A DNA stretch of 64,000 nt from assembly GCF_932274485.2 (NCBI RefSeq), contig NC_065879.2:60409459-60473458 (forward strand), written 5' to 3'. The notes beneath the pieces are model-generated. The model searched no databases. It worked only from the letters and a program-made list of their open reading frames with translations, and was not told where the DNA came from. Within the stretch, counting starts at the first letter, position 1. Each line of letters starts with the position of its first letter. This DNA comes from Patella vulgata (taxonomy: Eukaryota; Mollusca; Gastropoda; Patellidae). The translations under genes and the position numbers were made by a program. Below are positions 1-11,063 of this stretch, piece by piece.

Positions 1-129
1 ACAACTAGAATTGCGCGCAATGCTGAAGGCTTTCACGGTCGCAAAGGCGTCACACGATCGCCAGATATATGACAAAAGACTATCCCCACCACTCCCGCCC
101 CCCCCCCCCCAAAAAAAAATAAAAAACAC

Positions 130-310
130 ACTCTAGCATAACTCAGATATTGACCCCTAAAACATGCTACAACTCGTAAAAATACGCTGTTTTCAATTTT
201 CGATCTCTTTTTTGGGCTACCCATGACAATTAGAAAAATTGTACAAGGGTTTCACACAATACACTACCCAGTAGAATCTCGATTGAGCAAGTTTGAAAGA
301 AATCATTGGC
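130..310 (+). repeat. Degenerate ~165-bp internal repeat
   Basis: The block runs through 'TCGTAAAAATACG', 'TCGATCTC', a 'GGCTACCCATGACAATTAG' core and 'TCTCGATTGAGCAAG'. Divergent relatives lie at about 1330-1480, 1480-1665 and 6420-6560 in copy 1, and at 7770-7920, 12010-12160, 12160-12330 and 17540-17680 in copy 2. The repeats at 1330-1665 are in tandem, about 170 bp apart. They share text but no conserved frame. This is old, satellite-like structure inside the duplicated unit. Confidence 0.65.
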
Positions 311-540
311 GGCTTTCCCGAGAAAAGTAATTATATAACTGTTAAATTAAACAACGGATAACTCCTACCTCTTAAAATGATTTTTATAATTAGTAAATAA
401 TTATTATTATCTAATGATTGTTGTTTTGTGACATATATAGTGTAACCAATATATACATTGTACTTTTATAATCAATATGATACTGTGCATTAGTCGTGTT
501 TCTGTTCTTATGAATTTAATTTCTTCATGCAAAATTTGTA

Positions 541-720
541 AATCGCCAGTAGGAATAATTGTCTCTTATATAGATACATTATGCTGGCTGGAAATTACAC
601 GGTAGGCTAGCCTTGGGGACTGTTTGTAAATTGCCAGTAGGAAGAAATGTTTCTTATATAGATACATTATGCTGGCTGGAATTTGCACGGTAGGCTACAG
701 CCTTTGGGACTGTATCATAC
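541..720 (+). repeat. Two tandem ~87-bp repeats
   Basis: The sequence from 'AATCGCCAGTAGGAA' through 'CATTATGCTGGCTGGAA' to 'CACGGTAGGCTA' occurs twice in a row. Copy 2 of the big duplication keeps one full repeat at 11093-11170 plus the end of the first, which directly follows the LINE poly(A). Confidence 0.75.
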
Positions 721-872
721 GGTCTGTTATTGAGTCAACTGGCTGGGTTTCGATTCCCCAGTTGAACGTGACAAGGAGCATGTCTAAACTCGTGTGTTTT
801 CTCCGGGTCCTCCGGTTTCCTTCAACTGCTAAAGACCCCTACGCGGAAGCGAATTGTTGAAATAAAAAAAAT
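680..872 (+). repeat. tRNA-derived SINE, type I
   Basis: A B-box-like 'GGTTTCGATTCCCC' is followed by the core 'TTTTCTCCGGGTCCTCCGG', 'CTGCTAAAGACCC' and a tail ending in A-rich sequence. The same core occurs in the SINEs at 3832, 11150 and 16793, and inverted at 53490. Such a core is common in molluscan SINEs (family knowledge). The copy is diverged and its 3' part is missing. Confidence 0.65.
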
Positions 873-3640
873 AAATCAATGAAATATCGTCAATTTTCTG
901 GTTTCGTGCACGTTAAAGATTTGACGTCACTAATACAGATAGAGTTTTTTCCCAAACAACGTCATGCCTTTTATCATAGGTGCAATATTCGATACTACTG
1001 TACGATACTACTGCAACCGCTTAACAAATTGGACTTTCTTATAAACAGCGTTAGCCGTCGATTTCTGTCCAGATGATTACCGGTATAAGATAAATTTGAC
1101 AAAGAAGCAACAATATTAATTCAAAGACTAATTATTACACACAGCTATCAACTATTTCTGTTACAGGGTCACTAAACACATATTTTGGATAGAAGAAAAC
1201 ACTCATAGTTGAAATAATTTTAGTTCAAATATCATCACTGATAAAAGCACTCTTGAATTGGCTCTATACGTTGACAAAACGTACAGATTGTATCCCCGAC
1301 TTATGTTTCGCTAACCAATGAAAGGTGCCGTGTTCAATTTTCGATCCCTTTGTTCTGCTACTCGTGAAATTGGGGACTGTTGTAAAATCGTTTTATGTAT
1401 AACCCTACCGATAGGCCTCTCTGTAGAAGAAGTTCCAAAAAAGAATTATGTTGACTTTTCGAGAAATAGGCCTCTAAAAATGCTCCAAATCGTAAAAATG
1501 CGACTTTTTCGATTTTTGATCTCTGTTTTCGGCTACCCATGACAATTAGAGAAATTGTACAATGTGTTCACAAGATACACTACTCATTAGACTCTCGACT
1601 GAGAAAGTTTTAAAAAAATTGTAGGTGGCGTTTCCGAGAAACATGCGTCTAAATTTGCTCGAAATCGCAAAATACCTTACTTTTCAAAGTCACATAACTT
1701 TTTTAGTTTTTGATAGAAACTTGTCGCTGAAGAAACATCTGATAGACAATTCAATTGGCTATTAAACGATATAAAACTTTAACTAAACGACAAGAACCCT
1801 GTTGATACATCGCATTTTCCGCGCAGACACCCATTTTTCACAATTTTGTCAAAGTTTGGATACCTTTCTTGACTACTTCCGGTGATTAGGGGATTTTCAT
1901 TTATAGTTCATGGACTGGTCTGGTCCTTCGACTTCATATTCCTGAAGTTTCAGAAAAATCGTTGGAGCCGTTTTAAAAAAATAAGAACTCTACGATTTGA
2001 CCAAAATGCGAAAAAAAGTGAAAAATCAAAGTCAATATTTCAGAAAAAAATTTATATTGTTGGAATCGGATTGATGTCAGCTATCCGAAAATATAACTGA
2101 AATTTAAAAATTCCCAAAAATAAAAAAATTGAAAAATTTTGAAAATTTTCCATTTTTCACCAAAAAAATTAGAGCGACAAAAGTTCTAATTTCCACAGTT
2201 TTGAACTGCTATCTGCTCAGAAATGTCTCCAGCTATCCAAAAATGTAAATATCTGAAGAATCCATTGAGAATTAAGAGAATAATGACCGATTTTCAATTT
2301 TCGTGCACGTTAAAGATTTGACGCATTTCCGCTATGCGCACAAATTTCGAAATAGCTTTAAGCAGTAGCTGCACACCACTTTTCCGACAGAAAATCAAAT
2401 TTCAAACCTCTATCTCTTATAGTTGCTGAGATCTAGCTTCCCCCAAGAAAAAAAATAATAACTAGATCTGCTAAGCAGATATTAAAGCTTTCATATTCAC
2501 AGTCACTGTCACATGTCATAGAAATAATATGAATAGAAAAAAAAATCATTATAATGAGTAAAAATTTGGTGAAGTTAATTCGATTTTTCACTGGTAAATA
2601 ATTAAATAGACAAGTGGCATAACTTGACCCGCATCCCATCAGCTATCCTGAAAAATGCTGGAAAAATTAAACAAGTAAATTGTGTTTAGTACTGGGTTAA
2701 TTAAGACAGGCATATGCCTTTGCTATACAGGATGACATGAGGGAAATTTAGCTTGGGAGGTGTAGGCCTGCAGCCAAAATTTCTAGCTAGCTTAGAAACA
2801 CAACTCCGCTACACGGTCTTCCATAAAAGAAAAACTATACATTTTTGGAAAGCTTATGATGCCAGGAAGACAAAATCTGGGAGTTCCAAGCAAAATGTTT
2901 GCAATTTATTGATTTAGGGCCAGATGAAATTCGTCAAAATTGTCAAATAAATGCTATTTGTGTACTAACAATTCTGAAGTTGACATAAAATTAAATAGTT
3001 GGTAAAACACCTCATGCCTTCATCCTTGGCAATGAACAGTTTATTGGACAGATTTTGATGTAAATAAAAATGCTCAAAACACAAATGTCATGGGTGAATA
3101 AAGAATTGTGGAAATCCATTAACGGTAAAAAAGAATTATCTCCCTTTCTGTCAAATGCCTGTAATTGATAGACTATCAGGTCTTGTATGAATCATAAGAC
3201 CAGGTGTGGGCAAACAAGCCCAATAATTATTTTGTTTGTTGGATCTCAAGGGCCTGTTAGGGTTGGTTGTTGGATGTTTGCTCAGAAATTATCGCTTGTA
3301 TGGAACATGCTAGAGTCGATTTGTAGCATATTCTAGCCAGGGGATATGTTTGACAGTAGTTGAGTGATATGCTTTTGAAATAATGGAGATCAGTAGCACT
3401 TTATAAGCATTGAACCACATGATTTTTTTCCACTAAGATAAACATTCTAAACCCACATACATGTTCCCTTTCAATTAGCCACTACAGTATTTTTACAACT
3501 GTACATGTAGCTGTGAACTACTATTTCGGATATGATTAATGGTCAAATTACAAACATACATGTAGATATAAGTTAAAAAAAATAATTGTGTATCTGGGCT
3601 GGAATGAAGGGAAAGGTTAGAAAACAGGATGAACAGTTGT
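873..3640. other. Non-coding interior of the duplicated unit
   Basis: AT-rich sequence shared almost base for base with 11530-12408 and 14708-16600. It holds the degenerate repeats at 1330-1665, A-rich runs near 1990-2170, and a perfect 15-bp palindrome ATCTGCTAAGCAGAT near 2464. No long open frame, RNA gene or splice-supported exon is seen. Short open frames such as 1882-2100 are also present in copy 2 but show no recognisable domain. Confidence 0.6.
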
Positions 3641-3831
3641 GAAATTATTTATTAAAGTGAAACAATCATTGAAAATCAAAATTAAACAGTTACTCTGCAC
3701 ATCAAATGTCATCAAAGTTAATCTTCATTATCATCATCACTGTCACTAAATGTATTAACGTCAAATTCGGTCTCTTTAACAGTTTTTTTTTCATTTTCAC
3801 ATTGACTACACATGCACAGGTCTGTACAAGA

Positions 3832-4111
3832 AAGGGGGGTTGGGATGGCCTAGAGTGCCGCGCTTCGACCTCTAGCTGGTCGGTCACCTCTGGCTTGTGG
3901 CTGTGGCTTTGATCCCAGGTGTGACCGTATGTGGCATGGAGATAGGGGCGTCTTCTCAACCTCGTGGGTTTCCTCCGGGCACTCCGGTTTCCTCTCACTG
4001 CTAAAGACCCATACGCGCAAGCGAATTATTGAAATAAAATTGAAACCGTATGTTAGTCCCAAAATGACCTAGTTTGTGTTGAGTGGACGTTAAACCCCAT
4101 TTCTCTCTCTC
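3832..4111 (+). repeat. Full-length tRNA-derived SINE, type I, with 11-bp target duplication
   Basis: The direct repeat TCTGTACAAGA flanks the element (3821-3831 and 4112-4122). The head has a tRNA-like start and a B-box-like 'GGCTTTGATCCCAGG'. The core is 'CCTCCGGGCACTCCGGTTTC' and the tail reads 'GTGGACGTTAAACCCC' followed by (CT)n. It lies in the last exon of the minus-strand pseudogene. Copy 2 keeps the left target site and the first ~180 bp (16793-16976), so insertion preceded duplication. Confidence 0.85.
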
Positions 4112-4388
4112 TCTGTACAAGACAACTTTGCTGGCCATTTATGATTCTTTCTCTTATGACATCTTCACAGAATATATTGTATGTGGTTTAATATTCGACG
4201 GAGGGCTAGTCATCGATGTGAAAAATATAAATAAACATATACATGTACACAATTAAAACAAAATTCTGGAGCTTGGTTTACTCTCATTAATTTCGTACAA
4301 CAGAGGAAAAAGACACTTACACAGGGGTTAACATCTTATTTTCATGCAGAAACCAGCTAATGAAGACAGGAAGGCATTAGCAGTACAA

Positions 4389-4480
4389 GGAGAGATAGAG
4401 AGGAGAATTGCGGTTTAACGTCCACTGGACAAAAACATAGTAATTTCAGGACTCACCCATGGTTCAGTTTTATTTGAATA
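4389..4480 (-). repeat. 3' fragment of a type I SINE, inverted
   Basis: It reads (GA)n, then 'GCGGTTTAACGTCCACTGG', then the reverse of the 'CCCGAAATGACC' tail. This is the reverse complement of the last ~90 bp of the SINE at 3832-4111. It lies just downstream of exon 2 of the pseudogene, in intron sequence. Confidence 0.7.
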
Positions 4481-5710
4481 ATACCAGTGGCAAGAAGGCG
4501 GAGAATACAAATAAAAAAAACATCACAAATATTTACCTTTCTGATAACTGTCTAAGAAATTCAGTACATGTATATTGCCTATAACATTTTTGGTGATATC
4601 TGACCTCAATGGCCACACAATCTTGCCCTCTGATATGCCTTAAAATATCTTCATCCTCTTTCAATTCAGCAGCTTTCAACAGTTGGCCTACAAACAAATT
4701 TGCAAACAAATTATACACCATATAGCGTTGAATGTTGTTTGTGCTCAAGGGTGGGGGAGGGAATGTCACTTTGAGGCCTACATGTACATGTACCTGGCTG
4801 GTCAACTCTGGCATGCGGTTTAGTTCAGATCTTTTGTGTGAGCGGAAATGGTCTAGAGACAGATCGTCTTAGCAAGGCACCTACAAGTGGGCCAAGAAAA
4901 TAAAAAACAAGTTAACTTCTCTATGTTTCATCCCTTGTGCAAGCAAATGTGCAACACTTTAACCAATGACTGTGCCAAATCAACAAATGGGGTAAAGGGC
5001 TTTACTGGCTAGCTTCATAACAATTTTACAGTGATTGCAGTAGCACTTCTGATTCCATTTACAACAAAAACAACAACACAATAATTAAAAACTGTAGGAT
5101 GAATATATTTAATATTTATTAGTAATAATTATAAATTTAGTAAGTAACATAATATTAACATTAGGCCTACCTGAGCCTGTTTGGGTCTGAGTCTGTGTTA
5201 ATACATCCTTCTTCCTATTTTCTCCAACAGTGACAAATCTGTCACGTTTTTTACATATAATACACACAACAGGCAGCACCGATTTACTCTTTCTTTTTGC
5301 TTCAGGAGCGTAATTTGTTTGGAGAGCTAGGTCCCAGATCGTCTACACTCCCGCTATTCCCTGGTTGGATTGTAGCCGGGGATTTTAATTTTTCTTTATC
5401 TATACGATTACGGGCAGACCCAATTCGGAATTTGTCTGTAAAAGGCCTGTAGCATGTTGGGTGAAATCCAGTATCTTTTGGCGCGTCGATAAATTCCTTG
5501 TTTGATTATATCACCCGAAGTCGCCTGTTCAGCTACCCATTTCGCTCGCCCATCAAGTTTTAGCCATTCATGGGCACATTCACGGAATTTATCCCAGCGA
5601 GATTTTGTAAATAATTGTTCTCGTTCCTTTCTAAATCCTTGGTAATGAATAATACAGCGTAAATTTGATGAAATATCAGTCGATTCACGTTCTTTCATGG
5701 GCGCAGCCAT

Positions 5711-7541
5711 TACACATGTGTGTTGTTGTTTACAACTTTCAAGGTCGGGTCAGCAGTTCACAATACGAGCTCCTGATTGGCCCATGGTGACCAATCACCA
5801 GTTATTTCCCTACGCTTTATAACAGCGCGAGTCAAATAAATCCCGTACGAATAAATTTATATCACCCTTAATGGATTTGAAATAAAGAATTATAAAATGT
5901 ATTTATAAATATACTATGCTTTATTTGAACCTTATGCCTACTACTATTCTTACCTGAAAAATAAAATTCTGCAACAAAATTAGCCACAATCCATGCGGGT
6001 GCTGTGAAATTTCTAGAGGAGGGAGCTGGAACCCTTGAGCCCGTTAAATTCGCCACTGTAAATGAGCAGAGCTACATCAAACCTAATTTTGAGTCCCTCA
6101 GTGATAAATAACTTGATTCAAAATCGTATTATAGCCCCAACGACGATTTCATGAATGGAGACCGTAACGTTACGACAAAGTCTAACACTGTAAGTACCAA
6201 ATAGTCATACGAGATATGTGCATCTCATCAAATTCAGCTTATACCATACCCACAATAATGTTACGGAGTCAGTGAGTTCAAGTTAGACAATACGCTGACC
6301 TTCCACTGACCATGCTTATAATATAAAAGCTGTCAATGACAGCTGATTCATTGTTTAGTTTTTTATATGATATATTTAATATCAATAATATATGTATATG
6401 CATGCTTTATTTTACTTTACACGACCTCTAAAAATGCCCCAAATCGTAAAAATACGACTTTTTGGATTTCGATCTCCTTTTTTCGGCTACCCCGGACATT
6501 TTCAAAAAATGATACAATGATTTCACACAACAGGCCAGCTATTAGCCTCTCGATTGACAAGAGTTTCATCGCCCTCCATTCATTATAACCTATGTCATCG
6601 TGCCCTAAAGAATCAACAAATCAGCTTGCTTATCTCTGCTTATCCTAGGCAAAAAATGCTCATCTTTGAACTCAATCATGACATTGACCTAGTGAACGCC
6701 TACACCAAGTTTGAACATTCTAGCTTAATTAGAAGGAGAGTTCTTGTGTTCCAAAGTCCCGGCCCTTCAAATTGCTTCTATTTTTCATTTTCAATTCAAA
6801 ATGGTGACCATCACGTGACCGAAATCAAAATTCTGATCCGATAGATTTTTAGGCATTCCTTCCAGGATTCCGAAAATATGACGCCCGAGTCTGTAAGTAA
6901 AATAGCAAAAAAGCCTTTTTGATTTTTCACGTTTAAAGATGGTGGCACTTCCGGTTCGATCGACAAACTCCATATTTTGTGTACGAATCAGTAATTACTT
7001 GTCTAGTATCAAATTTTTTTTTAGGTCATTCTGACCTATATTTCGACGATTTTTTTGAAAACTTTGATCCTTAATTTCACCAAGGGGAGATAATTTAGAA
7101 AATTTCCAAGGACATCATTGAAGTCGCATTGGCAAGATCTACTAACATTCTAAATTTCACGAAAATCGCACAACTATTAAAGAAGTTGTCAAATTGGTAA
7201 TAACTTCCGGTTCGAAATGACAGCGACGAATTTTCGAAATGCCAAAATCCGAAATTGCAGATTTGAAGTAAATGTTTCTAGATACTCAAAGAAAAAAGAA
7301 TTAGTAAAATAGGTCAAATAGTCACAAAGTTACAGCATTGTAGGTCAAATGCATTCCTTCGTAAAATTCGGTGATTTCGGATTCGTAAAACGTTTTGAAA
7401 ATATATTTAATCAACAGCCACCACCCATTTTTGGGGGGATAGGTAAAAGTTTCAGAACGATCCTATGGTTAGATTCTGAGAAATCCGATTTGTGGACAAA
7501 ACACAAAAAAAAAATAACAATAATAATCTTAACAGAAACAA
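5711..7541. other. Non-coding right half of copy 1
   Basis: This stretch is upstream of the pseudogene start and, from 5956 on, matches 17075-18656 almost exactly. It includes one degenerate internal repeat (6420-6560). Open frames of 60-96 codons (for example 6554-6844) lack domains, and they recur in copy 2 only because the DNA is duplicated. Confidence 0.55.
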
Positions 7542-7621
7542 TAAGCTTTCATATGTAATATGAAAGCTTAATAATATTAATCTTAGTAATAACAATAGCC
7601 TTTCACCGAAGGTGAAAGCCT
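7542..7621. repeat. Two hairpins at the end of copy 1
   Basis: A perfect 13-bp inverted repeat, TAAGCTTTCATAT / ATATGAAAGCTTA with a 3-bp loop, occupies 7542-7570. It is followed near 7597-7619 by AGCCTTTCACC / GGTGAAAGCCT, which has one mismatch. The unit then ends CCTAA. The same pair closes copy 2 at 18657-18742. The start of the unit has 'GAAGGCTTTCAC', a short inverted match to the end. Confidence 0.7.
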
Positions 7622-8056
7622 AACTAGAATTGCGCGCAATGCCGAAGGCTTTCACTGTCGCAAAGGTGTCACACGATCGCCAGATGCATGACAAAAGACT
7701 ATCCCCACCACTCCCCCCACCCCCCAAAAAAACCCACACTCTAACATAACTCAGATATCGACCCCTAAACATGCTCGAACTCGTAAAAATACGCTGTTTT
7801 CAATTTTCGATCTCTTTTTTCGGCTACACATGAAAATTAGAAAAATTGTACAAGGGTTTCACACAATACACTACCCAGTAGAATCTCGATTGAGCAAGTT
7901 TGAAAAAAATCATTGGCGGCTTTTCCGATAAAAGTAATTATATAACTGTTAAATTAAACAACGGATAACTCCTACCTCTTAAAATGATTTATATAATTAG
8001 TAAATAATTATTATTATCTAATGATTGTTGTTTTTTGACATATATAGTGTAACCAT

Positions 8057-10666
8057 TGGGAACAATGTAAAATAGATATAAAGAATTTTATTGTGTCGTT
8101 TTGTAGAAATAAAAATAAGAATAATTGTATTTTACGTAGAGAATTAGAAAAACGTTTTTATCAGTTAATTTCCGCTGAATCGTCCGATCCTGGTGCATAT
8201 ATTGATCAAATTAAGGCTGTTAAGAAAGAATTGTTAACTTTTAACTTAATTAAAGATAGAGGTCATATTATTAGAGCCAATGCCCGATACTTAGATAACA
8301 ACGAAACACCGTCAAAATATTTTTTAAATAAAGAAAGTAAACGCGCCAAAGATAAATATATTTCTAAATTAAATGATCCTTCTTGTAATAAAACTTTTAC
8401 TGATTCTGAGAATCTAATTCGCATAGCCAGTGACTTTTATTCAAATTTATTCACTAAAGAGCCTATTGACCATGATATAATGAACGATTTTTTACACGAT
8501 TTACCGACACTTGATGATGAGGAAAGCGAGCTCTGTGATGGGTATATAACTCTGGAAGAAATAAGAACTAGTCTTAATAATTTTAAACATGATCGTAGTC
8601 CTGGTCTTGATGGTCTAAGTCGGGAGTTCTTTGCTAAATTTTTTGATATTTTTGGTCCTATTTTATTAGAACTTTATAATTCTTGTTATGATAATTTTTC
8701 TCTTTGTGAATCTCAAAAACTTAGTGTTATCACTTTATTATGTAAAGACAGAAATCATGATTATGATATAAAATGTTGGAGACCAATATCTTTACTTAAT
8801 GTAGATTTTAAGATTCTTTCAAAAATTATTCAACGAAGATTGAGCTGTGTTATCGGGGAAATCGTACATTTTGATCAAACTTGTTCTGTTCCTGGCCGCC
8901 AAATCTCTGCTAATCTTCACTTGATACGGAACGTAATTGACTACTGTCAACAAAAACACTTGAAAGTCGCATTTGTTAATCTAGATTCGGCAAAAGCATT
9001 TGACCGAGTAGATCACGATTTCCTTTTCGCGTGTTTAAAACGATATAATTTTGGTGAATCTTTTATTAAGTGGGTGAAACTTTTATATACAGATGTATCC
9101 AGCTCAGTCCTCGTTAATGGTTTTATATCTAAATCTTTTAAAGTGACACGTTCTGTTAGACAGGGTTGTCCGTTATCACCATTATTATATGTTTTAGCTT
9201 TAGAACCTTTTTTGGTTCGCCTTAGGTCTGATCCATTTATTAAAGGTATTTCCCTTCCCGGTAATAACGGCGAGGCTCGTGTCACTGCTTATGCAGATGA
9301 CGTCACCGGTTTTTGCACAACAGCACTGAGTGTCCAGCGGGTTTTAGATGTTTATGAACAATACGGTCGAGGTTCGGGGGCCCGTTTAAATAAAAGTAAG
9401 ACGAAGGTTTTAACTTTTGGTAATTTTAATATTTCGGATCAGGCCTATGGTGTATCCTGGGTAGATTCTCAGAAAGTTTTGGGAGTTAAATTTGGGAAAT
9501 CCATTACTGTAGATGATAATTTTAATAAGATTTTGAATTCTTTTATATATGTTACTTTTGATTATGGTGATAGAGATATGAGCATATTTGGTCGTGCTAA
9601 TATTATAAAAGCAGTTGGTTTATCAAAACTTTGGCATGTTGGAAGTATAATCGACGTTCCGAATATATTAATTCAAAAATTTAATTCAATAATGTTCAAA
9701 TTTATATGGGGCACTAAACGTTTTGAATGTCTTAAACGTCTGGTTTTATACGGTAGTAAGCGGGAAGGGGGTTTGTCAGTTGTGCATATTTTATTAAAAT
9801 TTCAATCTCTTAGACTTAAACATATACATAATATTGTTAATGGTTGTAATTCTAATTTTAAGTATTTTGTTTTTTATTGGCTAGGGTTTACTCTCAAAAA
9901 AATTGACTCTTCCTTATTTACAAATAATATGCCACATGGTGATTCTGTACCAAGTTTCTATAAGAATTGTAAGGTAATTTTAGAGAATTTCATTAAGCTG
10001 TATCCGGATTTTAATTGGCATGATCATACTTCATCTAAAGAATTTTATTATTTATTGTTGAAACCTATAGTTAAACAAAATTTCATAGTTAAGATTATGC
10101 CTCAGATTAATTTTCAAACTGTATTTTCTAATGTTCATTGTAATTTTGTTGATCCTCATGTAAGAAGTTTTGCTTGGCGTTTCGCGCATGATATTGTTCC
10201 TTGCATGTGGACACTTTTTACACGTAAGCATTCTTTAGAAAAAAAATGTACTTTTTGTAATAATATTGAAACACTGGAACATTTATTTTATACATGTGGA
10301 GTTGTCTCCCCTATATGGGTAATTATTCATAATTGGATTGACAGTTTATCTTTAGGCTCTATTGCATTAACTTTTGAATTGATTCGGTTTTTAACTTTTC
10401 CTAAAATGAACAAATTTATTTTTGATGTTATTTTGTATATTGTTAATTTAGCGAAAGCTGTTATATGGCGTAATCGTCAGGATTGTAAATTTAAACAGAA
10501 GTCTGTATCTACGGAAACTATAATTTGTGATTTCTTAGAGAAATTAAGATTTAGAATAACTGTTGATAAATTTAGATTTACCCCTAGCAAATTTCATAAA
10601 TATTGGCTTGATCCCGGTTTATTTTGTTTGTTAGATAAAAATGGTAGTTTGTCTTTTAGTTTTTGA
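8057..10666 (+). CDS. LINE ORF2 C-terminal portion: reverse transcriptase and zinc-knuckle-like tail
   Basis: The frame stays open for about 870 codons; no ATG opens it because the 5' end was lost on insertion, so the upstream endonuclease domain is absent. From a nominal start at 8093, 'RSPGLDGLSREFF' lies near residue 165, 'RPISLLNVDFKILSKII' near 230, 'NLDSAKAFDRVDHDFLF' near 300, 'RQGCPLSPLLY' near 360, and the catalytic 'AYADDVTGF' near 400. A Cys/His motif 'CTFCNNIETLEHLFYTC' sits near 718-735 (zf-RVT type). Such proteins copy LINE RNA into DNA at a nicked target. With the endonuclease gone and no promoter seen, this copy is not expected to be autonomous. The L1/Tx1 assignment rests on the RT motifs and the zf-RVT tail. 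Confidence 0.88.
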   Translation, partial: WEQCKIDIKNFIVSFCRNKNKNNCILRRELEKRFYQLISAESSDPGAYIDQIKAVKKELLTFNLIKDRGHIIRANARYLDNNETPSKYFLNKESKRAKDKYISKLNDPSCNKTFTDSENLIRIASDFYSNLFTKEPIDHDIMNDFLHDLPTLDDEESELCDGYITLEEIRTSLNNFKHDRSPGLDGLSREFFAKFFDIFGPILLELYNSCYDNFSLCESQKLSVITLLCKDRNHDYDIKCWRPISLLNVDFKILSKIIQRRLSCVIGEIVHFDQTCSVPGRQISANLHLIRNVIDYCQQKHLKVAFVNLDSAKAFDRVDHDFLFACLKRYNFGESFIKWVKLLYTDVSSSVLVNGFISKSFKVTRSVRQGCPLSPLLYVLALEPFLVRLRSDPFIKGISLPGNNGEARVTAYADDVTGFCTTALSVQRVLDVYEQYGRGSGARLNKSKTKVLTFGNFNISDQAYGVSWVDSQKVLGVKFGKSITVDDNFNKILNSFIYVTFDYGDRDMSIFGRANIIKAVGLSKLWHVGSIIDVPNILIQKFNSIMFKFIWGTKRFECLKRLVLYGSKREGGLSVVHILLKFQSLRLKHIHNIVNGCNSNFKYFVFYWLGFTLKKIDSSLFTNNMPHGDSVPSFYKNCKVILENFIKLYPDFNWHDHTSSKEFYYLLLKPIVKQNFIVKIMPQINFQTVFSNVHCNFVDPHVRSFAWRFAHDIVPCMWTLFTRKHSLEKKCTFCNNIETLEHLFYTCGVVSPIWVIIHNWIDSLSLGSIALTFELIRFLTFPKMNKFIFDVILYIVNLAKAVIWRNRQDCKFKQKSVSTETIICDFLEKLRFRITVDKFRFTPSKFHKYWLDPGLFCLLDKNGSLSFSF

Positions 10667-11063
10667 ATTATGAAAATTTCTTGACTCTTTAATTTAGATT
10701 CTTTTCACTTCACATTGTGATTATTCTGTTGTATTAGCTATAGTTTGTTGTGTATTATAATATTGTACATGTGTTTATGTGTATTATGCTTGTAAATATG
10801 TTTATTGTTTTATATTATTTGGTGTATATACGTTTTTGGTAATATTTTTGTCAACAGTTAATTTGTACTTTGTTTATTTTTCTAATTGCAATTTAAAGTA
10901 AATAATGACAATATTTTAACATTATTCACTCCCCATCATCAATTTTTTAATTTTTATCTTTGTACATTTTTACACTGTTTGTACATAGATGATGGGATTT
11001 TTGATATGATGTATAATATTTTTATTGAGTGAATAAATTCTTTATAAAAAAAAAAAAAAAAAA
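8057..11063 (+). mobile_element. 5'-truncated LINE of the L1/Tx1 type
   Basis: The element interrupts copy 2 of the duplication. It starts inside the coding region (the frame is already open at 8057, reading WEQCKIDIKNF), carries an RT frame to 10666, a ~380-bp 3' UTR, an AATAAA near 11031 and an 18-A tail (11046-11063). Copy 1 lacks it. The flanks correspond to about 450 and 595 of copy 1, so about 140 bp of target is missing in copy 2. No target duplication is obvious. The open frame and intact poly(A) suggest a recent insertion. Confidence 0.9.

Larger units (their letters stand above)
3718..5710 (-). pseudogene. Decayed multi-exon gene for a Cys/His-rich protein of unknown function
   Basis: Reading leftward, exon 1 runs from 5710 (MAAPMKERE start) to about 5171. 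It carries 'FHPTCYRPFTDK', then 'CIICKKRDRFVTVGENRKK', and ends at TCAG|GTAGGC. Exon 2 (4687-4537) follows TTGTAG and encodes 'QLLKAAELKEDEDILRHIRG' and 'YHQKCYRQYT' up to AAAG|GTAAAT. The junction keeps phase, splitting a Gly codon 1+2, which is strong support for a real gene. The last exon (about 4160-3718) encodes 'SCTDLCMCSQCENE' and an acidic tail 'FSDSDDDNED', then a stop. An AATAAA lies near 3650. Exon 1 needs at least two frame changes (between 5500 and 5300), and a SINE sits inside the last exon, so this copy is probably dead. The CxxC/HxxxC layout recalls a multicopy family of uncharacterised invertebrate proteins; that link is from memory and no function is assigned. Confidence 0.65.
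5..7621. repeat. Copy 1 of a large head-to-tail tandem duplication
   Basis: Long blocks match copy 2: about 5-456 with 7622-8056, 595-850 with 11064-11345, 878-1732 with 11530-12408, 1735-4015 with 14708-16976, and 5956-7621 with 17075-18742. By eye the last block is nearly identical over 1.6 kb, while the first shows several substitutions. The window opens at or very near the start of the unit, so a further copy may lie upstream. Apart from the decayed gene at 3718-5710, no convincing coding sequence is present. Confidence 0.9.

Noticed and set aside
3702-3998. 98-codon minus-strand frame overlapping the SINE
   Set aside because: It runs through SINE sequence in a different frame from the acidic C-terminal exon. 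The exon frame explains the conserved-looking part.
9013-9285. 90-codon minus-strand frame inside the LINE
   Set aside because: Shadow of the RT frame on the other strand.
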